Made by a program: the position numbers and the translations under genes
Source of the DNA: Dawidia cretensis
Lineage (GTDB): Bacteria > Bacteroidota > Bacteroidia > Cytophagales > Cyclobacteriaceae
Length of the DNA stretch: 64,000 bases
Reading direction: 5' to 3'
Assembly (NCBI RefSeq): GCF_018598175.1
Contig: NZ_JAHESE010000014.1
Coordinates: forward strand, 1-64,000
Part shown: positions 37,201 to 44,645 of the stretch, piece after piece
Layout: every line of letters begins with the position of its first letter
Numbering within the stretch: the stretch's first letter is position 1
The notes under the pieces: model-generated
The model's input: only the letters and a program-made list of their open reading frames with translations
Databases searched by the model: none
What the model was told of the DNA's origin: nothing

Positions 37201-37657
37201 CATTGATGAAGAGCTCGTTGATTAACCGGGCGGCGGGAAATTTGCCGGAATGGCAGACGTAGAGATCCAACAGTCCGTCGCCGTTGACATCGGCGACGCT
37301 TACGCCCGTGCTCCACGTGCCGTTGCCGGCTACGCCTGCATCGGAAGTGATATCGGTAAAGGAGAGGTGGCCCTGGTTGAGAAAGAGCTTATTGCGTGTT
37401 GTATTGCCGGAGATAAAAAGATCTTGTAACCCATCGTTGTTGAAATCGCCGACGCCTATGCCGTGTCCGTTGTAGAGGTATTCATAGACGAGTACGTGCA
37501 ACGAGTCGTCTTCACGTACTTTGTTCGTAAACTTCACATGGGTCTCATCGGGCTTTAAAAGCGTAAGGCGAGGAAGGTTTTTTTGGGCCTGTGCAAAAAA
37601 TACAGGTAATACAATACAGGGCAAGCTCAACAGCCAGCAGCACAATCTTGTCGTCAT
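34280..37657 (-). CDS. FG-GAP/VCBS repeat protein with ASPIC/UnbV domain (CRTAC1-like)
   Basis: 1125 residues, exported (LLSLPCIVLPVFFAQAQ). About 14 calcium-binding blades of the D-x-[DN]-x-D-G type (DFNNDGLQD, DVNGDGLLD, DYDRDGDLD and so on) make one or two beta-propellers. An ASPIC/UnbV domain sits mid-chain (about 505-580: AFGAKVWLHT ... DSLVVEWPSG). Probably cell-surface or periplasmic, binding a ligand or partner protein. Translationally next to the haloperoxidase (stop 34280, next start 34277). No enzymatic residues are visible. The promoter lies in the 486-base region upstream of 37657. Confidence 0.88.
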   Translation of the reverse strand: MTTRLCCWLLSLPCIVLPVFFAQAQKNLPRLTLLKPDETHVKFTNKVREDDSLHVLVYEYLYNGHGIGVGDFNNDGLQDLFISGNTTRNKLFLNQGHLSFTDITSDAGVAGNGTWSTGVSVADVNGDGLLDLYVCHSGKFPAARLINELFINAGVVNGQPVFHEEAARYGLDAPGTQSTQAAFFDYDRDGDLDMFLLNHSVNTYYAFLDTRKQRATPDPRYGNRLFRHDKRPDGTSTFTDVTLKTGIINNPLNYGLSVTISDINQDGWPDIYTTSDYSEHDCYYVNNRDGTFTQSLQRSFQHISKFSMGADVADFNNDGWSDVFTLDMLPPDNHRQKLLKGPDEYDAYHLLLDSGYYRQTMRNMLQLNRGPDATNQIRFSEIGQLAGVSNTDWSWAGLFADLDNDGWKDLLVTNGYLRDFTDLDFLKYTMADAQLAAAAKGNLNFKTYDLVKKMPANKLNNFLFRNKGDLTFSDVTRDWGFVQPSISNAAAYADFDNDGDLDLIVGNNNEPVMLWKNNTTAGSTAWIQANITSVTENRFAFGAKVWLHTSAGLQYQEVYPVRGFQSSVSPVLHFGLPSNSRIDSLVVEWPSGAKRTVLAPAINQLHRISDETLAVKRPSTQPCVNLRALFSEAPAAEQIPFRHKENDFIDFKVEVLIPYQLSRLGPALATGDVNNDGHDDVFLGGALGQASQLYLQQANGTFKLAPEQPWQKYLNSEVVQALLFDADQDNDLDLYIVHGGNEYLDDSPEFQDKLYYNYGQGNFAPAIKALPVMRSSKQAITAGDFDGDGDLDLFVGGRGKSGFFPLPSQSYILQNNSQPDELAFTDVTKAVCPAARIPGSVTSAVWADLTGDTFPELTLVGEWMAPLVFQNDNGKQLRPLPLAQAANLYGLWSTLLVTDIDGDGDNDLVVGNCGYNNTFKPTVKEPMTVHVADFDNNGTLDPILCYYIQGKRYPMASRDELLDQIQPLKKKFIKYADYADATLETIFTKEQLARTEIYTCNEPGTLMLMNDGHGAFTIQALPIEVQFSKTQNILSGDYDHDGILDLIVTGNFFGYRTQLGDCDASLGVFLKGLGKGAFQAVPPSISGLFADGDIRAAAHVRNASGRQKLVIVRNNTFPQILNLSK

Positions 37658-38143
37658 GTTGGGAAAAAACTAAAAAGCGTAAAGCGTTAGTGATTTAACC
37701 GTCGGCACAACGAATCTGGGGATAGCAGGTATATTTCGTAACAAGCGATACGGTGTTGTTATATACCAGCAAGGCACGAAATACACGGAGGAAGTTTGAG
37801 AAAACGAGATGGAAATGGTTCTCTCAAATACTAACACAAAGTATAAAGAATCGTCTCTTTTCGCAAGAGAAGTATAAGATATTGTTATCGTAATGTTAAG
37901 AAAAGTGTGATCGTTTTTAGACACGACGCACGCTGTGTTTTTTTGTGGTGATGTTCGTGCGTGCCAGTAGCTGTACTACGAAACCAGATAAAGCTAGTGG
38001 ATATTATAGGTTTACTGCTGATGTTCGTCAGGAACAAACATGCCGAAAGCTGTGTTTTAAACCGTTAAAATGGTCCCGCGCAAACCGAACAAACGGTTAT
38101 CTTTGCGGTCGAGACCAAACACACAACGCTAACGAGCAGATCT
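37658..38143. other. 486-base non-coding region between divergent genes
   Basis: Holds the promoters of the FG-GAP gene (minus) and of the sulfur operon (plus; TATCTTTG at 38098-38105). The middle part is AT-rich. An 84-codon minus-strand frame (37670-37924) has no family features and is not called. No repeat or RNA structure stood out. Confidence 0.5.
38098..38105 (+). promoter_or_regulatory. -7 promoter box of the sulfur operon
   Basis: TATCTTTG, exact TAnnTTTG, 38 bases before ATG 38144; no obvious -33 box. Confidence 0.5.
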
Positions 38144-39556
38144 ATGCGGGTAGAGCAAATTTATACCGGTTGCCTGGCACAGGGCGCATATTACATTGAA
38201 TCGGCCGGTGAGGCCGTGATTATCGACCCACTGCGTGAAGTGGGACCTTACCTGGAAAAGGCGCGCCGTAACAAGGCTACTATTCGCTATGTGCTGGAAA
38301 CGCATTTTCACGCTGATTTTGTTTCGGGTCACCTGGACCTTGCTGCCAAGTCGGGTGCCCGTATTGTCTATGGACCCACGGCCAGGCCCAGCTTTGACGC
38401 GTATATCGCCCACGACGGCGAAGAGCTGACGGTAGGGGAGGTGACGATCAAGGTGTTGCATACGCCGGGCCACACGCTGGAGTCGACCACGTATTTGCTG
38501 CGTGATGAGCAAGGTAAAGACTACGCGATCTTTAGCGGCGACACGCTGTTCCTCGGCGATGTGGGACGTCCTGACCTGGCTCAGAAAGCGGCACACCTGT
38601 CGCAGGAAGATCTGGCCGGCATGCTGTTCGACTCGCTGCGCACCAGGCTTATGCCCCTGGCGGACGACGTGATTGTATACCCCGCGCACGGTGCCGGGTC
38701 TGCCTGTGGCAAACACATGATGAAAGAAACGGTGGACACGCTGGGCAACCAGAAGAAGATCAATTATGCGTTGCGTGCCGACATGACACGCAACGAATTT
38801 ATCCGCGAGGTAACGGATGGGCTGATGCCGCCCCCGGCATATTTCCCCGAGAACGTGAAGCTCAACAAAGAAGGCTACGAAAGCATTGACGCCGTGATGC
38901 AAAAGGGTACACGTGCCCTGACGGCGGAAGAGTTTGATTTGGCCGCCAATGAAACGGGCGCGCTGGTGCTCGATACGCGTAGTTCACAAGACTTTGCCAA
39001 AGGCTATATTCCCAACGCGATCAATATCGGCATCGACGGCAGCTTTGCCCCCTGGGTGGGCGCGCTGGTGCCGGGTGTTATGCACCCGCTGCTGATTGTG
39101 GCCGACAGCGGTCGCGAGGAAGAGATCGTGATGCGGCTGGCGCGCGTGGGGTATGACAACACGCTGGGCTATCTGCAAGGCGGCGTTGTGGCGTGGAAAG
39201 AGGCCGGTAAGGAGGTAGAGAAAATCGAGTCGATTTCGGCTACCGAGTTTGAGAAACGTTTTCAGGCAAATGCGCTGGCTGTATTCGACGTGCGCAAGCC
39301 GGGCGAGTTCGAGGCTGAGCATGTCGATGGCGCGGTCAATACTCCGCTGGATTTCCTGAACGACCACCTGGCGTCTATTCCCAAAGAAGGCGATGTATAC
39401 CTGCACTGCGCGGGTGGCTACCGTTCGATGGTGGCAGCGTCCATTTTGAAGGCGCGCGGTTGGGATAATATCATTGACGTGGACGGGGGCTTTAAAGCGA
39501 TTGCCGCGACGTCTATTCCGCGGACGAATTTTACGTGCAGCAGTAAGAAAGCTTAA
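38144..39556 (+). CDS. Persulfide-dioxygenase-like MBL-fold hydrolase with two rhodanese domains
   Basis: 470 residues, cytosolic. The metallo-beta-lactamase domain (1-230) has the ETHE1/BlhI-type metal motif [11 protein letters not shown] (H54, H56, D58, H63) and HTPGHT and [15 protein letters not shown] further on. Two rhodanese domains follow. The first (about 260-365) has aspartate where the catalytic cysteine should be ([10 protein letters not shown]), so it is inactive. The second (about 370-465) has the loop HCAGGYRS with C422 and should carry persulfide. Expected role: oxidising glutathione or other low-molecular-weight persulfides. The next gene's ATG directly follows the stop. Confidence 0.92.
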   Translation: MRVEQIYTGCLAQGAYYIESAGEAVIIDPLREVGPYLEKARRNKATIRYVLETHFHADFVSGHLDLAAKSGARIVYGPTARPSFDAYIAHDGEELTVGEVTIKVLHTPGHTLESTTYLLRDEQGKDYAIFSGDTLFLGDVGRPDLAQKAAHLSQEDLAGMLFDSLRTRLMPLADDVIVYPAHGAGSACGKHMMKETVDTLGNQKKINYALRADMTRNEFIREVTDGLMPPPAYFPENVKLNKEGYESIDAVMQKGTRALTAEEFDLAANETGALVLDTRSSQDFAKGYIPNAINIGIDGSFAPWVGALVPGVMHPLLIVADSGREEEIVMRLARVGYDNTLGYLQGGVVAWKEAGKEVEKIESISATEFEKRFQANALAVFDVRKPGEFEAEHVDGAVNTPLDFLNDHLASIPKEGDVYLHCAGGYRSMVAASILKARGWDNIIDVDGGFKAIAATSIPRTNFTCSSKKA

Positions 39557-40132
39557 ATGGACGGCCTGTTAGAAATATTGTCGCGTCCGTGGCCCTGGTA
39601 TGTGGCGGGACCGTTGATCGGACTGACGGTACCCTTGTTGTTATTATTGGGCAACAAACCTTTTGGCATTTCGGCCAACCTTCGTCACGTATGCGCAGCC
39701 TGTATACCGGCGCGTATTCCTTTTTTTCAATACGACTGGCGTAAGGAATCCTGGAACTTGTTTTTTGCCGGTGGCATTTTTATCGGTGGCGTGATTGCGG
39801 GCACGTTGCTACGTAATCCCGAGCCGGTACAGATACATCCGGCATTGACCGCCGAGCTGGCTACCTATGGGGTACACGATGCCAGGCATTTAATGCCGGC
39901 GGAGCTGTTCAACTTTCAGGCTTTACTGACGTTGCGTGGTTTCATCCTGATGATCGTGGGCGGTTTCCTGGTAGGTTTTGGTACGCGTTATGCCGGTGGC
40001 TGTACGTCGGGCCATGCGATCATGGGCATCTCGTCGTTGCAATGGCCGTCGGTCGTCGCGACGTGTTGTTTTATGGCGGGTGGCTTTATTATGGCCAATT
40101 TGGTGTTACCCTATATTTTGCGCTTGCTATGA
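39557..40132 (+). CDS. YeeE/YedE-family sulfur transporter, first half
   Basis: 191 residues, about five membrane helices. Contains the conserved cysteine motif [16 protein letters not shown] near 142-157 and a second cysteine pair (VCAACIPAR) near 46. This is the N-terminal half of a YeeE/TsuA-type thiosulfate or sulfide-related channel, split over two genes. Begins immediately after the stop of the hydrolase and overlaps the next gene by ATGA. Likely supplies reduced sulfur to, or removes it from, the cell together with the hydrolase. Confidence 0.9.
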   Translation: MDGLLEILSRPWPWYVAGPLIGLTVPLLLLLGNKPFGISANLRHVCAACIPARIPFFQYDWRKESWNLFFAGGIFIGGVIAGTLLRNPEPVQIHPALTAELATYGVHDARHLMPAELFNFQALLTLRGFILMIVGGFLVGFGTRYAGGCTSGHAIMGISSLQWPSVVATCCFMAGGFIMANLVLPYILRLL

Positions 40133-40578
40133 CGAACGCCGGCGCTACACGTGTGGCCTTCTGGCCGAATATCAAGTTCCTGCTGGCAGGTATATTCTTT
40201 GGGATTCTGTTGGTGAAGGCGGAGGTGATCTCGTGGTTTCGGATCCAGGAGATGTTCCGGTTGCAGTCATTTCACATGTACGGCGTCATTGGCTCGGCCG
40301 TGGCGACGGGCATGGGATCGTTGTGGGTGATCCGTAGGTTTAAGATCCATACGCTCGATGGCGAGGAGGTCGTAGTGCCGCCCAAGAAGTTCACCTGGGG
40401 TAATGTGTACGGCGGTTTGTTGTTTGGATTAGGCTGGGCGTTGACGGGCGCCTGTCCGGGACCGTTGTTTGCGCAGATCGGTACCGGGGCCGTTGTGGTA
40501 ATCGTGACGTTATTCAGTGCCATTGCCGGCACATGGTGCTATGGTTTTTTGATACGTGAGTCACGCATTCACGAGTAG
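40129..40578 (+). CDS. YeeE/YedE-family (DUF6691) sulfur transporter, second half
   Basis: 149 residues from ATG 40129, which overlaps the previous stop by four bases; the earlier open frame is antiparallel context only. About four helices; the conserved cysteine motif GLGWALTGACPGPLFAQIGTG is present. Completes the transporter with the previous protein. Its end overlaps the end of the convergent response regulator by 18 bases. Confidence 0.9.
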   Translation: MTNAGATRVAFWPNIKFLLAGIFFGILLVKAEVISWFRIQEMFRLQSFHMYGVIGSAVATGMGSLWVIRRFKIHTLDGEEVVVPPKKFTWGNVYGGLLFGLGWALTGACPGPLFAQIGTGAVVVIVTLFSAIAGTWCYGFLIRESRIHE

Positions 40579-40968
40579 CAGCTCTTTGAGGCGCTCTAAC
40601 GATACGGGTTTGGTAACATACGCTTTTACCTCTTCGTAGGTCTTGGCCTGGTTGAGGTCGCGCGGATGGTCGGACGAGCTGACGAGGATTATACTGATCT
40701 CTTTTTCCAGCAGGGGGCGTAGCTCGCGGTAGCGGTTCAGGAAGTCCCAGCCGTTTACAACGGGCATGTATATATCCAGCAGGATGACATCCGGCAATTG
40801 GTTGTAGTCCTTCTTGTGTTCTTCGATGTAGTCGAGCGCGCCGCGGGCGTGATTGAAGATTGTGATAATATCGGCGAGCTCGCCCAGTTCCGCCAGGCGT
40901 TTTAACATGAACGACGACATGGGGTCGTCATCGATAATCCAGATGTTGGGTATTCGTTTCCTGGTCAT
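40561..40968 (-). CDS. Single-domain response regulator
   Basis: 135 residues, receiver domain only. Acidic pocket D13-D14-D15, phospho-acceptor D65 (VILLDIYMP), S97/S98 and K120 (TKPV) are all present. No output domain, so it acts through protein contact or as a phosphate relay, as in the CheY-like set common in Bacteroidota. No kinase is nearby. A TACCTTTG promoter box lies upstream (41000-41007, minus strand). Convergent with the sulfur transporter; whether they are functionally linked is unknown. Confidence 0.92.
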   Translation of the reverse strand: MTRKRIPNIWIIDDDPMSSFMLKRLAELGELADIITIFNHARGALDYIEEHKKDYNQLPDVILLDIYMPVVNGWDFLNRYRELRPLLEKEISIILVSSSDHPRDLNQAKTYEEVKAYVTKPVSLERLKELLLVNA

Positions 40969-41326
40969 ACAGCAGCGATCCGGCTTGGTTTCTAAGGTTC
41001 AAAGGTAGGCTATCGGGAGGCATGTGAACCCGCCGTAAAAGGGCCCCTTATAAGATATGTAAGAATAAGATCAAATACAGACGATTTTGATACCTAACGC
41101 TGCGTAGGGTGGTTCGGGTGAAAAAAGAAGAGGTATAGCCCTGTGCGTTGCCTGCCAGGAGGATAGAGAATTTGTTAACAGGGGTAATGAATGTAGGGTG
41201 GGCGCGGGCACGACCCGTAAAAATCCGGTTTACCATGCACGCTGAGCCCGCTTTTCACGCGATTTTTGACAGGAAGCTGAAATTTGTTGCTTGCTTGTGG
41301 GCTGCGCAAAACAATCGTTTAAACGC
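40969..41326. other. 358-base non-coding region
   Basis: Upstream side of the response regulator, with TACCTTTG on the minus strand at 41000-41007 (exact -7 box). The rest, up to the end of the HAD gene, shows no convincing ORF; a 62-codon minus frame at 41048-41236 lacks family features. Possibly holds an unseen small RNA, but nothing supports that. Confidence 0.45.
41000..41007 (-). promoter_or_regulatory. -7 promoter box of the response regulator
   Basis: Reads TACCTTTG on the minus strand, an exact TAnnTTTG, 31 bases before the start at 40968. Confidence 0.5.
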
Positions 41327-42106
41327 TTATTTTTTCCACCAATCCAGGGGAAGGGCGATGTCGTTTACGGAGTTTACTACCAGATCGGGCTTGAAAGCAT
41401 ACTTGCGGAAGTCTTCCGCCCGGGTGATGCCCGATAGCACGAGTATGGTTTTGTAACCCATCTGTACGCCTCCCTGAATGTCGGTGTCCATGGTATCGCC
41501 AATGACTGTGGTGTCGGCGGTTTCCAGGCCGAGGGCCTTGCGTGCCGAGCGCATCATGACCGGACCAGGCTTACCGACTACAAAGGCGTTCACGCCCGTA
41601 GCTTCTTCGATCATGGCGGTTGTCGCGGCAATGCCGAGGTTGGCCCAGCCTTTCTTTTTAGGAGAGGGGTCGCGGTTGGTGGTAATAAATTTTGCGCCGG
41701 CCAGGATCATGTCGACGGCGCGCTGGACCATCTCCAGGGTAAAATTGCGGCCTTCGCCCAACACGACAAAGTCGGGGTCGGTGTCGCCCAGGGTGATGCC
41801 ACTTTCGTGCAGGCTTGTGAGCAATCCGCCTTCACCGAGCACATAGGCGGTGCCCTGGGGGATTTGGCCGGCTAAGAATTTGCCGGTAGCCATGGCGCTG
41901 GTGTAGACGTGTTTTTCTTCTACGTCGATGCCGAGCCGTTTCAGCTTACGGACTACGTCGAGCCGCGTGCGCTGGCTGTTGTTGGTCATAAACATGAACG
42001 GTATATCGTTCTTCAACAAGCGGTCGATGAATGCGTCTGCGCCGGGAATCAGGATGTCGCCGCCGTAGACCACGCCGTCCATATCGATGAGTAAACCTTG
42101 TGCCAT
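41327..42106 (-). CDS. HAD superfamily IIA phosphatase (NagD-like)
   Basis: 259 residues. Motif I is IDMDGVVYGG (D8 and D10), motif II MTNNSQRT, motif III lysine in VVGKPGP, motif IV IGDTMDTDIQGG. The IIA-type cap lies between motifs II and III. Dephosphorylates a small phosphate ester, in related enzymes sugar or nucleotide phosphates. On the same strand and 62 bases after the LacI gene, so possibly co-transcribed with it; a role in clearing sugar phosphates from the divergent galactose pathway is attractive but only inferred. Confidence 0.92.
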   Translation of the reverse strand: MAQGLLIDMDGVVYGGDILIPGADAFIDRLLKNDIPFMFMTNNSQRTRLDVVRKLKRLGIDVEEKHVYTSAMATGKFLAGQIPQGTAYVLGEGGLLTSLHESGITLGDTDPDFVVLGEGRNFTLEMVQRAVDMILAGAKFITTNRDPSPKKKGWANLGIAATTAMIEEATGVNAFVVGKPGPVMMRSARKALGLETADTTVIGDTMDTDIQGGVQMGYKTILVLSGITRAEDFRKYAFKPDLVVNSVNDIALPLDWWKK

Positions 42107-42168
42107 GGGATAGTAGTAGTGTCAAAGATTGACATTTTCCGGCAGCCACAAAAGGAAACAGTGTCTTT

Positions 42169-43191
42169 TCACTTCAACCGACGCGTGGTGCCGCGGACGA
42201 TCAGCTCGGTCGGCAATACTTCCAGGCGTGGCGTAAAGGTGTCGGGATCTTCCACCTGGCCGATAAACAACCGTGCGGCCGCCTGGCCCATGGTATAGGC
42301 AGGCTGTGCGACGGTGGTCAATGCCGGTTCGATAAACCGGGAGACGGGCTCGTTGGTGAACCCTATCAGCGAGATGTCGTCGGGGATGCGCACGCCGCGT
42401 TCGCGCAGTACCTGTATGGCAAGAATGGCCATGGGGTCGTTCATGCAGAAGATTGCGTCGGGGCGCTCGGGCAGGTTGAGCAGACGTTGGGTGGCCTCGG
42501 TGGAGCCGTTCTGCAGGTCTGCGCAGTGTATCGTATAGTCAGGCAGTATTGGCAGGTTGTGTTTTTGTAACGCATCACGGTAACCCTGCATGCGCTGGTT
42601 GCTGATCGACAGGCCTTCAGGCCCCCCGATGTAAGCAATGCGGCGGCAGCCTGTGCGGATGAGGTAATCCACGGCCTTAAAGGCGCCGTCGTGGTCGGCG
42701 ACGACCACCTTCGATACGGGCAGGGCGTCGGTGACGCGGTCGAAGAGTACGATGGGTATTTTCTTGGCGAGCAGGTGCTCGAGGTGCTCTACGTTGGTTG
42801 TTTCGCTGGAGAGTGAGATCAGCAGGCCGTCTACGCGATTGGAGACCAGCATGTGTATGTTTGACTTCTCGGTATCGAGCGATTCCATCGACTGGCAGAT
42901 CATGATGCTATAGCCGTGCTGTGCGGCATATTCCTGGATGCCGCTGATGACAGACGAGAAGAAGTGCATGGCGATCTGCGGTACGACGACGCCGATGGTC
43001 TTGGTCTTCCTGATGCGGAGGCTCTGGGCTACTCGGTTGGGCTCGTAGTGCAGTTGCTCGGCCAGGGCGAGTACGGCCTTTTTGGTGTCGGGGTTAACGT
43101 CCGGGGCATTCCGCAGCGCGCGCGAGACGGTTGATATCGAGATATTCAACTTCAGGGCAAGGTCGCGAATGGTGGCCTGGTCGTTTTTCAT
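42169..43191 (-). CDS. LacI/GalR-family transcriptional regulator, probable galactose repressor
   Basis: 340 residues from ATG 43191 (the upstream ATG at 43236 adds 15 residues of no family likeness). HTH at 6-26 (IRDLALKLNISISTVSRALRN), hinge helix near 50-58 (EPNRVAQSLRIRKTKTIGVVVP), then the two-lobed sugar-binding core ending LPTELIVRGTTR. Divergent from galK with 263 bases between, so it most likely senses galactose or a derivative and controls the gal genes and itself. Its own promoter looks good: TACTTTCG (43212-43205) with TTG 21 bases upstream (43236-43234) on the minus strand. Confidence 0.92.
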   Translation of the reverse strand: MKNDQATIRDLALKLNISISTVSRALRNAPDVNPDTKKAVLALAEQLHYEPNRVAQSLRIRKTKTIGVVVPQIAMHFFSSVISGIQEYAAQHGYSIMICQSMESLDTEKSNIHMLVSNRVDGLLISLSSETTNVEHLEHLLAKKIPIVLFDRVTDALPVSKVVVADHDGAFKAVDYLIRTGCRRIAYIGGPEGLSISNQRMQGYRDALQKHNLPILPDYTIHCADLQNGSTEATQRLLNLPERPDAIFCMNDPMAILAIQVLRERGVRIPDDISLIGFTNEPVSRFIEPALTTVAQPAYTMGQAAARLFIGQVEDPDTFTPRLEVLPTELIVRGTTRRLK

Positions 43192-43204
43192 GGCTATACA
43201 GGCA

Positions 43205-43236
43205 CGAAAGTACAGAAAGTACAGCAGAAACCGCAA
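43205..43236 (-). promoter_or_regulatory. Promoter of the LacI/GalR gene
   Basis: TTG at 43236-43234 and TACTTTCG at 43212-43205 on the minus strand, 21 bases apart; one mismatch in the -7 box. Confidence 0.45.
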
Positions 43237-43265
43237 CGCGTAACAGGGATGGGAATTTGGGGTTC

Positions 43266-43277
43266 GAGAACGTTTCC
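43266..43277. promoter_or_regulatory. Candidate LacI/GalR operator
   Basis: GAGAACGTTTCC is a near-perfect palindrome with a central CG (five of six pairs match), the form typical of LacI/GalR operators, between the divergent regulator and galK. Binding is inferred. Confidence 0.45.
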
Positions 43278-43380
43278 GGCACCGTTATTTCGTTTGCGGT
43301 GGCGTTTCGGTGTTTGGTTTACGGTTTCCTATATGCTACTTCGTACTGTCATTAACATTTGGGTTAATTGATTGGTTAAC

Positions 43381-43427
43381 AGTTGCCGGAAATCGAAGGA
43401 CGTTTGGTTTCCGGCAGCTTTTTTTTT
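43381..43427 (+). terminator. Intrinsic terminator in the galK leader, candidate attenuator
   Basis: A 12-base stem (43381-43392 AGTTGCCGGAAA with 43408-43419 TTTCCGGCAGCT, one G-T pair), a 15-base loop and nine T ending at 43427. It stands 27 bases before the GTG start of galK, with no gene between it and the divergent regulator. The right arm TTTCCGGCA also occurs at 43273-43281, where it could pair with the left arm instead. Confidence 0.75.
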
Positions 43428-43454
43428 GAGCATTTATCTAAAAACTATATAGAC

Positions 43455-44615
43455 GTGGATTTCAGTTTACAGGATGTAACGCGCAAATTCCAGGAGCTTT
43501 ACCAGACCGAGCCGCTGGTAGTTCGTTCTCCTGGCCGGATCAACCTTATCGGCGAGCATACTGACTATAACGATGGCTTTGTGATGCCGGCGGCAATCGA
43601 CCGCGAGACAGTCTTTGCCATCAGTCCTTCCCCCGACAACGTATCGGTGATCTATTCCCTCAAGTACGACGAGACTTTTACGGTCAATTTACAAGACCCG
43701 CAGCCGGTGAAGGCACCGAAGTGGGCTAATTACCTGCTGGGGGTGCTGCGCCAGTTTGTGGATAAAGGTTTTGCCGTGAAGCCTTTCCGCTGTGTTTTTG
43801 GTGGGAACATTCCCATGGGTGCGGGTCTGTCGTCGTCGGCGTCTGTGGAGTGTGGTTTTGCTTTTGCCCTGGACCGTCTGAACGGTCATAACATTCCCAA
43901 GAACGATCTGATCCTGATGGCGCAGTGGTCTGAGCATCACTTTGTGGGTGTGAAGTGCGGCATCATGGACCAATTTGCCAGTATGATGGGCGCCGAAGAT
44001 CAAGTGATCGTACTCGACTGCCGCTCGCTGGAATATCACTATTCGCCGCTGGCGCTGAAAGATTATACGCTGGTGCTGTGCGACACGAAGGTGAAGCATT
44101 CGCTGGTGGACTCTGAATACAACACCCGTCGCGCCGAGTGCGAGCGCGGCGTGGCGATCTTGCAACAGCATTACCCGGCCGTGAAAAGCCTGCGCGATGT
44201 GACCGAAGCGATGGTGCGTGCGCATGCCACCGAGCTGACGGGCAAGGTGTTTGACCGTTGCCTCTACGTGGTGCAAGAGATTGCCCGGGTACAGGAGGCC
44301 AGCCAGGACCTGAAGCAACACAACCTGACGGCTTTTGGCCGCAAGATGTACGAGACCCACGATGGCCTGTCCGGGCTGTACGAGGTGAGCTGTCGGGAGC
44401 TGGATTTCCTGGTGGAGCAGGCCCGGGCGACCGACGTGGTGGCGGGGGCGCGTATGATGGGGGGCGGCTTTGGCGGCTGTACTATCAACCTGATCCGGAA
44501 CGAGGCGGTTGACAGCTTCGTGGCCACGACGAAAGAGGCTTATCACAAGACGTTTGGGATCGACATGGAGGCCTACATCGTCCACGTAAAAGAAGGTACC
44601 GGTGTGGCGCATTAG
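43455..44615 (+). CDS. galK: Galactokinase
   Basis: 386 residues from GTG 43455; the frame runs back to a TTG at 43383, but that part lies in the leader terminator and only the GTG start gives the normal length and N-terminus (DFSLQDVTRKFQELYQTEP). Phosphorylates galactose at C1 with ATP. Signature RSPGRINLIGEHTDYNDGF near 24-42, ATP-binding loop PMGAGLSSSASVE near 120-132, catalytic aspartate in CGIMDQFAS, and GGGFGGCT near 335-342. First gene of the Leloir operon; galE follows after 30 bases. Confidence 0.95.
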   Translation: MDFSLQDVTRKFQELYQTEPLVVRSPGRINLIGEHTDYNDGFVMPAAIDRETVFAISPSPDNVSVIYSLKYDETFTVNLQDPQPVKAPKWANYLLGVLRQFVDKGFAVKPFRCVFGGNIPMGAGLSSSASVECGFAFALDRLNGHNIPKNDLILMAQWSEHHFVGVKCGIMDQFASMMGAEDQVIVLDCRSLEYHYSPLALKDYTLVLCDTKVKHSLVDSEYNTRRAECERGVAILQQHYPAVKSLRDVTEAMVRAHATELTGKVFDRCLYVVQEIARVQEASQDLKQHNLTAFGRKMYETHDGLSGLYEVSCRELDFLVEQARATDVVAGARMMGGGFGGCTINLIRNEAVDSFVATTKEAYHKTFGIDMEAYIVHVKEGTGVAH

Positions 44616-44645
44616 CCAATCGGATTTTTGATTTACTTTAGGGCC

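Noticed and set aside
37670-37924. 84-codon minus frame in the intergenic region before the FG-GAP gene
   Set aside because: Low-complexity S/T/F-rich sequence typical of AT-rich non-coding DNA.
41048-41236. 62-codon minus frame between response regulator and HAD gene
   Set aside because: No ribosome site or family features.
43383-43454. 24-codon N-terminal extension of galK from a TTG
   Set aside because: Would translate the terminator hairpin and T run (FFF); normal galactokinases begin near the GTG.
43689-44612. 307-codon minus-strand frame opposite galK
   Set aside because: Shadow of galK; composition dominated by H, L and R.
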